This document shows, piece by piece, positions 1 through 4,072 of a DNA stretch of 6,050 bases. How positions within the stretch are numbered: position 1 is the first letter of the stretch; every line of letters starts with the position of its first letter. The position numbers and the translations under genes were made by a program. The notes under the pieces are model-generated. The model did no database searches. It saw only the letters and a program-made list of their open reading frames with translations, and was not told where the DNA came from. The stretch spans positions 1 through 6,050 of the forward strand of contig JAFGJI010000291.1 of the NCBI GenBank assembly GCA_016929175.1, written 5' to 3'. The DNA is from Thermoplasmatota archaeon. GTDB taxonomy: Archaea; Thermoplasmatota; Penumbrarchaeia; Penumbrarchaeales; Penumbrarchaeaceae.

Positions 1-2
1 AT

Positions 3-638
3 TCAGATATACTCACGTTCTCAAAAATGAGAAAAAGGTTCGATCTACACCCGGATGAGCTGATCAGGGAGAAGATCTTCAACCACCAGCAGGTGTTCCC
101 GTTCAGATACCATACATTGAAATCGAACCTTGTGGACAAAAAGTTGCCCGGGATCAAGAGATACATCAACTGGGTAGAACGGTCTCTTCCGGACAGCATG
201 TTCCTTTCCGGACCAAGAGCTTCAACGACCATGATGGATACGGGGCTCTCGGCCGTGAGGAGAGAAGACCCCGTCACCGAACTCTGCAGGCTCTCTCTTC
301 TCAGGATGTCGAACAGGAGGTCCGCACATGATTCCATAGAATCATTTTTTCTAATAAACGACGACTCCACTGTCTGCACGGAACTCCCCGTATTTCTGAA
401 CCCCGGAGAGGGAAAGGACCTCGGGCTCAGGAAACCTCTTACCGGTCATATCGACATGGTCCAGGTCCAGGATGACAGGGTCCGGATACTGGATTACAAA
501 CCAAACCTGAACCATCCGGAGAACTTCGCTTCCCAGCTCTCCATTTACAGAAGATGCCTAACGAAGAGGACATCGATCCCCGAAGCGCAGATATCGATCA
601 TGGTGTTCAATGAACACGGATCGATCGAGTTCGTCTGA
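3..638 (+). CDS. PD-(D/E)XK (RecB/Cas4-like) nuclease, C-terminal part, 5' end outside window
   Basis: Probable DNA nuclease of the PD-(D/E)XK superfamily. Numbering from the ATG at base 27, the RecB-type motifs come in the right order: a Glu in an ExP context (E119), GHID with D143, the core LDYK with D156 and K158, then Q170 and Y174 in a QLSIY motif. In this family the two Asp residues and the Glu bind metal and the Lys is catalytic. The frame is open from base 3 through the ATG at 27, that ATG has no Shine-Dalgarno sequence, and the N-terminal residues do not look like a protein start. The true start is therefore probably left of the window, and the protein may carry further domains such as a helicase. 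The first ~100 visible residues match nothing I recognise. It converges on the phosphatase gene with 39 bp between stop codons. It could be a stand-alone RecB-like nuclease, a Cas4 relative or the tail of a helicase-nuclease. No Cys cluster is visible after the QxxxY motif, which argues against canonical Cas4. Confidence 0.72.
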   Translation, partial: SDILTFSKMRKRFDLHPDELIREKIFNHQQVFPFRYHTLKSNLVDKKLPGIKRYINWVERSLPDSMFLSGPRASTTMMDTGLSAVRREDPVTELCRLSLLRMSNRRSAHDSIESFFLINDDSTVCTELPVFLNPGEGKDLGLRKPLTGHIDMVQVQDDRVRILDYKPNLNHPENFASQLSIYRRCLTKRTSIPEAQISIMVFNEHGSIEFV

Positions 639-677
639 GCCTGTCCTCGGACCATTACCCGCGGTCATTGGGCGTAG

Positions 678-1724
678 CTATTCCTCTTCATCCTTCGATC
701 TCCCAATTTCCCTGAAAAAGGGCAGCATCGATCCATCAACGAGATTGTATACAATAAAACCGGCATCGGAGAGCTTCTTCACCTTAATTTCATCGATCGT
801 TATTGTTCTATCCACGGGAGGCACACCCAATTCCGCTATGAGTATACCTCCGGCCCCGGACCTTTCGTACCTCCTCGAAGTGAAGATGGTGGCCATTCTG
901 CCACCGTAGATCGAGTATCCGTTCAGTTGGGACTGGTGCCCTCTAACGAATACGGTGCATTCTGCTTTCTCCATGAATTTTGAGAACTCCTTCTCGTCGT
1001 AGTTCGAGAAATCGCTGATCATCCCTCTGTAATAGCCTGTTTCAAAAGGGTCCCCCCATGTCGTCTGCAGGATGGCATCGTGGTTCTCCCTCTTTATGTC
1101 CCTGAGGTCGCCCTTGAACAACCAGGGGAACCCTGCATGGGAGGCGAAGAGGCCGTTCTTGGTTTTTACCATGATCGGAAGATGGGTGAAGAGCTCACGG
1201 ACCATTGTCATGATCCTATCCTCGTTCTCCTCCCCGTACATCTCCCTGATCTCAACGGGAAGCTCATGGGGGAAGAACGGCTCGAGATCATAGCATTCGT
1301 GGTTCCCACGGAGGAGGAAAACGGAATCTGGGTAGGCAGTTTTTAACGAGAGCAGATAGAGCAAGGTGAGGAGTCCTCCGTAAGGGTCATCATCGGGGGG
1401 GCGGTCGATGATGTCCCCGAGGAAGAGGAGCTTCACATCCGTCCTTCCCTTCTCCCCATCGAACCTCTTCAGGAAATGGGAGACCACCTTCCCTGCAGTT
1501 AGGAGGTCTCCGTGGATGTCCCCCGCGATGATCAGCTCGACAGGTCTTTCCGTCGGTCCTATCTCAATGAAAGGGAACTCATTTCTGTCCTTGTAGAGCT
1601 GAATGGCCGATGCAAGGAACCCCCTCACCTCGTCCGGGTCGCTCATTCTTTCCATCATCGGTCGGGGATCGAATGCCTTTCTTTTGGCCAACCATGGCCG
1701 GTCCATGGGATGTATTGTGATCAT
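678..1724 (-). CDS. PPP-family serine/threonine protein phosphatase (PP1/PP2A-like metallophosphoesterase)
   Basis: A 348-residue protein with the full PPP signature in order: GDIHGD (68-73), GDIIDR (103-108), LRGNHE (138-143), SHAG (195-198), WGDP (223-226) and RGHQ (261-264). These supply the Asp, His and Asn ligands of the dinuclear metal site and the catalytic His of the GNHE motif. WGDP and RGHQ, and the later TIFTSRRY segment, resemble PP1/PP2A more than generic metallophosphoesterases, so cytoplasmic phosphoprotein dephosphorylation is the likely role. Two motifs are off-consensus: DRG is DRP, and the usual HGG is HAG. An N-terminal extension of ~60 residues and an acidic tail (KDEEE) flank the core. 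No signal peptide or membrane segment is seen. There is no Shine-Dalgarno at the ATG (1722-1724), so a leaderless or weakly led transcript is likely; an ATG six codons in (1704-1706) is an alternative. It is divergent from the radical SAM gene across 159 bp. A symmetrical Ap4A-hydrolase-type role is possible but less likely. Confidence 0.88.
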   Translation of the reverse strand: MITIHPMDRPWLAKRKAFDPRPMMERMSDPDEVRGFLASAIQLYKDRNEFPFIEIGPTERPVELIIAGDIHGDLLTAGKVVSHFLKRFDGEKGRTDVKLLFLGDIIDRPPDDDPYGGLLTLLYLLSLKTAYPDSVFLLRGNHECYDLEPFFPHELPVEIREMYGEENEDRIMTMVRELFTHLPIMVKTKNGLFASHAGFPWLFKGDLRDIKRENHDAILQTTWGDPFETGYYRGMISDFSNYDEKEFSKFMEKAECTVFVRGHQSQLNGYSIYGGRMATIFTSRRYERSGAGGILIAELGVPPVDRTITIDEIKVKKLSDAGFIVYNLVDGSMLPFFREIGRSKDEEE

Positions 1725-1805
1725 GAGGTAAAATAGCTGTTGTTATCGGATAGAGCGGATCGATATGTACGAGGATCGCGATAAACCTGACAGCTGGCTC
1801 CATAC

Positions 1806-1828
1806 TTTTGTGTAACATCTACACAAAA
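1806..1828. promoter_or_regulatory. Perfect inverted repeat, candidate operator
   Basis: Nine-base arms TTTTGTGTA (1806-1814) and TACACAAAA (1820-1828) are exact reverse complements around a 5-base spacer (ACATC). The repeat lies between two divergent start codons. It abuts the AT-rich box of the rightward promoter and would overlap its BRE position. A terminator is unlikely because both flanking genes begin here rather than end. The TGTGTA...TACACA form resembles sites for dimeric winged-helix or helix-turn-helix regulators. The regulator is unknown and none is encoded in the window. Confidence 0.6.
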
Positions 1829-1837
1829 TAATTAATA
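1825..1837 (+). promoter_or_regulatory. Candidate TATA box/BRE for the radical SAM gene
   Basis: The AT-only run AAAATAATTAATA is centred about 53 bases before the ATG. Archaeal TATA boxes lie roughly 25-30 bases before the transcription start, so this one would start RNA near 1856-1861. That gives a leader of about 23-28 bases containing the Shine-Dalgarno-like AGGTG. A second AT-rich palindrome, GAATTAATTC (1854-1863), sits at about -26 from the ATG and would instead give a leaderless transcript. The first is preferred because it leaves the ribosome site inside the mRNA. Confidence 0.4.
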
Positions 1838-1868
1838 CTGTAAAGGACAACGGGAATTAATTCGAACC

Positions 1869-1873
1869 AGGTG
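1869..1873 (+). promoter_or_regulatory. Shine-Dalgarno-like site for the radical SAM gene
   Basis: AGGTG lies 10 bases before the ATG at 1884 and matches part of the archaeal anti-Shine-Dalgarno complement GGAGGTGAT. It supports the 1884 start. That start also places the conserved N-terminal segment LLVYPKYP at residues 4-11, where this family begins. Confidence 0.5.
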
Positions 1874-1883
1874 TTGATATTAT

Positions 1884-3374
1884 ATGAAAATTCTTCTGGT
1901 ATATCCAAAGTATCCACTTACGTTCTGGAGCTTCAAATATGCGGTTAAGTTCATATCAAAGAAGGCTTCCTTTCCCCCACTGGGTCTGCTCACCGTCGCC
2001 TCCCTTCTCCCTCCCGAATTCGAATGCAGGCTCGTGGATATGAACGTCCGAAGGCTTCGAGATGAGGACATAAAATGGGCCGACATGGTCTTCATCAGCG
2101 CCATGGAGATCCAGAAGGAAAGCGTGAAGGAGGTGGCCGAGAGGTGCCATCATTTTAACAAGAAGATCGTCGCTGGAGGTCCGCTCTTCACCACCCAGCC
2201 CTACTCGATAAAGGGTATCGACCACCTTGTCCTGGACGAGGGCGAGACGACGCTTCCAATGTTCCTCGATGACCTGTCAAAAGGTACCCTGAAAAGGTTA
2301 TACACTTCCAAGATCAGACCGGACATAAGCAACATGCCTCTTCCGAAGTGGTCCCTGATCGAGAGGAAGAAATACGCCACCATGCTTCTTCAGTATTCCA
2401 GAGGATGCCCCTTTAACTGTGAATTCTGCGATATAGCCTATCTCAACGGGAGGATCCCCAGGACGAAATCCCCGGATCAGGTAATAAGGGAGCTTCAGAA
2501 CCTCCACGACATGGGCTGGAGGGGCTCCATCTTCTTCGTAGATGACAATTTCATCGGGAACATCAGGGAAGTGAAGAAGATGCTTCCGCACCTCATTGAA
2601 TGGCAGAGGGAGCACAATTATCCTTTTTCATTTCTCACCGAGGCTAGCGTCAACATGGCCCAGGACATAGAACTTCTGGAGCTCATGTCCGGGGCGAACT
2701 TCAACAAGGTCTTTCTAGGTATAGAGACCCCGAACATGGAAAGCCTCAAGGAATGCCACAAGTATCAGAACGTCGGCATGGACATGGTCGCTGCCGTAAG
2801 GACGATCCAGAATTACGGTATGGAAGTGATGGGGGGTTTCATCGTCGGGTTCGACAGCGATAAGGAGAACATCTTCGAGAATCAGATCGAATTCATACAG
2901 AGAACGGGGATTGTCACCGCAATGGTTGGCCTGCTGAACGCAATACCTGAGACACCGCTCTGGGAGAGACTTGAACGTGAAGGGAGGCTTCAGGGAGAGG
3001 CAACGGGGTCAAATACCGACGGGACCATCAATTTCATCCCGAAAATGGACAAAGAGGAGCTCATGATAGGATACAGAAAGATCATCACAACGATCTATTC
3101 GTACAGGGAGTACTATAAAAGGATAGACACTTTCCTCAGGAATTACAGGCCCACATACCGATCGAAGCTGAAGATCGTGGATATCAAAGCATTCCTCAGA
3201 AGCCTCTGGAAGATCGGGATCCTTTCGGGGGCCCGTTTCCATTACTGGAAGCTCCTTGTAAAGACCATGCTCCTCAGAAGAAAGGCACTTCCCCAGGCCA
3301 TAGAGATGGCGATCATAGGGCTGCATTTCCACAGGGTTGCCAGGACACTGGAAAAAAGCAACCCCTCCTGGTAA
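1884..3374 (+). CDS. B12-binding domain radical SAM protein, DUF4070 family
   Basis: A 496-residue class-B-type radical SAM enzyme. Residues 1 to ~150 form a cobalamin-binding-like Rossmann domain: it starts LLVYPKYP, has the family segment FPPLGLLTVAS (30-40), AGGP (97-100) and DEGE (118-121). The radical SAM core (~165-375) carries the cluster motif C175-x3-C179-x2-C182 (GCPFNCEFCD), VDDNF (219-223), and GIETP (279-283) near the SAM site. From ~376 the segment SNTDGTINFIPKMDKEEL marks DUF4070, followed by a basic, partly hydrophobic helical tail (~430-490) that could touch membrane. The DxHxxG cobalamin motif of methionine synthase is absent, as is usual in class B. Relatives with this architecture include, as I recall, hopanoid methylase HpnR, so methylation of an unactivated carbon, perhaps of a lipid, is plausible but unproven. 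The gene is complete and of typical family length. It stands alone on this strand, divergent from the phosphatase and convergent with the HAD gene (10-bp gap). Confidence 0.88.
   Translation: MKILLVYPKYPLTFWSFKYAVKFISKKASFPPLGLLTVASLLPPEFECRLVDMNVRRLRDEDIKWADMVFISAMEIQKESVKEVAERCHHFNKKIVAGGPLFTTQPYSIKGIDHLVLDEGETTLPMFLDDLSKGTLKRLYTSKIRPDISNMPLPKWSLIERKKYATMLLQYSRGCPFNCEFCDIAYLNGRIPRTKSPDQVIRELQNLHDMGWRGSIFFVDDNFIGNIREVKKMLPHLIEWQREHNYPFSFLTEASVNMAQDIELLELMSGANFNKVFLGIETPNMESLKECHKYQNVGMDMVAAVRTIQNYGMEVMGGFIVGFDSDKENIFENQIEFIQRTGIVTAMVGLLNAIPETPLWERLEREGRLQGEATGSNTDGTINFIPKMDKEELMIGYRKIITTIYSYREYYKRIDTFLRNYRPTYRSKLKIVDIKAFLRSLWKIGILSGARFHYWKLLVKTMLLRRKALPQAIEMAIIGLHFHRVARTLEKSNPSW
3352..3357 (-). 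terminator. Possible oligo-T terminator for the leuS-HAD transcript
   Basis: On the - strand six consecutive T residues fall 28 bases beyond the HAD stop codon. They lie inside the last codons of the convergent radical SAM gene. Archaeal RNA polymerase can terminate at short T tracts without a hairpin. The tract is short, so support is weak. Confidence 0.25.
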
Positions 3375-3384
3375 GGAGAGCCCA

Positions 3385-3403
3385 TTATTCTATTTTGATT
3401 ATT
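3385..3403 (+). terminator. Possible T-rich terminator for the radical SAM gene
   Basis: Starting 11 bases after the radical SAM stop codon, 13 of 19 bases are T on the + strand, with no hairpin. This suits archaeal T-tract termination. The same bases encode the last residues of the convergent HAD protein (GIIKIE and stop), so codon choice alone may explain the composition. Confidence 0.3.
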
Positions 3404-4047
3404 CCCTGTTCATAGAGAAAACTTATCAGCTTATTATGATCTATGTAAGTGTGTCCGATCATTCCGAGGTCCGAAGCTTTTTTTGCATATTCCTCGATGT
3501 CGTCGATGTAGATACATTCTTCGGGCCTCAGACCGAGCTTCCCCAGACAGTCCAGGTATATCCTGTCATCGGGTTTCTTGACACCCACGATGTAGGAAAA
3601 CGCAACGGCATCGAACAGGGGATATACTACCACGAGCTCGATCGCGTGCTCGTGGTGCCACTCATTGGTATTTGAAAGCAGGCCCAATTTGTATCTTCCT
3701 TTCAATTTCCGGATGAGCTCGATATTTTCCGGTATCGGTATGAATATATTGGTATAGGCTTCCCTGAACCTATCGATGTCCAGATCCAGAAGGCAGAGCT
3801 CCTTCACTCGTTCATAGAAAAAAGATGAAGTGATCCGACCCTCCTCGTATCTTTGGGTGAGCGTACCTTCAACATAGACCTTCCGGTGGATCTCTTCAGC
3901 GGAAAAGGGAGAGCTCTCTGATATCCGTTGGCAGAATCTCATATTATCGAAAGAGCAGATCACGTTCCCGAAATCGAATATGATCGCTTTTATGACCGAT
4001 GGTAATAATGAGAGATCTCCATTATAGGAATGTTCCTCCCCGATCAT
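3385..4047 (-). CDS. HAD-superfamily hydrolase, YihX-like (HAD-IA)
   Basis: A 220-residue haloacid-dehalogenase-type hydrolase, probably a cytoplasmic phosphatase on a small phosphorylated metabolite. Counting from the ATG at 4045-4047: motif I is IIFDFGNVI with nucleophile D25, motif II is LLSNTN (123-128), the motif III lysine lies in VKKPD (156-160), and motif IV is IYIDD with D182 and D183. A helical cap (~30-110) lies between motifs I and II. DFGNV plus SNTN followed by His residues is the pattern of E. coli YihX, an alpha-glucose-1-phosphate phosphatase. The substrate here cannot be read from sequence. The usual Asp two residues after the nucleophile is Gly, as in YihX. Three in-frame ATGs compete (4065, 4053, 4047). 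I chose 4047 because GGAGAT sits 6 bases before it; the 4065 start would give 226 residues and lie only 7 bases after the leuS stop. The gene is probably co-transcribed with leuS. It could alternatively be a 5'-nucleotidase or a repair phosphatase. Confidence 0.85.
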   Translation of the reverse strand: MIGEEHSYNGDLSLLPSVIKAIIFDFGNVICSFDNMRFCQRISESSPFSAEEIHRKVYVEGTLTQRYEEGRITSSFFYERVKELCLLDLDIDRFREAYTNIFIPIPENIELIRKLKGRYKLGLLSNTNEWHHEHAIELVVVYPLFDAVAFSYIVGVKKPDDRIYLDCLGKLGLRPEECIYIDDIEEYAKKASDLGMIGHTYIDHNKLISFLYEQGIIKIE

Positions 4048-4053
4048 TCTCAT

Positions 4054-4059
4054 ATCTCC
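4054..4059 (-). promoter_or_regulatory. Shine-Dalgarno site that favours the internal HAD start
   Basis: GGAGAT on the - strand lies 6 bases before the ATG at 4045-4047. It is the best anti-16S match near the three candidate ATGs. The first ATG (4063-4065) has only a weak GGAA upstream, inside the leuS stop region. Confidence 0.45.
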
Positions 4060-4072
4060 GATCATTCAAATT

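Noticed and set aside
639..677. Short GACC/GGTC inverted repeat between the convergent nuclease and phosphatase genes as a terminator
   Set aside because: Arms are only four bases with a nine-base loop, and no T tract follows on either strand.
1579..1818. A 79-codon - strand frame spanning the phosphatase start and the intergenic region
   Set aside because: It overlaps the phosphatase N-terminus in another frame, has no ribosome site, and its composition matches no family I know.
1860..1872. TTCGAACC, read on the - strand as GGTTCGAA, resembling a tRNA T-loop
   Set aside because: The flanking bases do not pair as a T-stem, and no acceptor, D or anticodon arm is found nearby.
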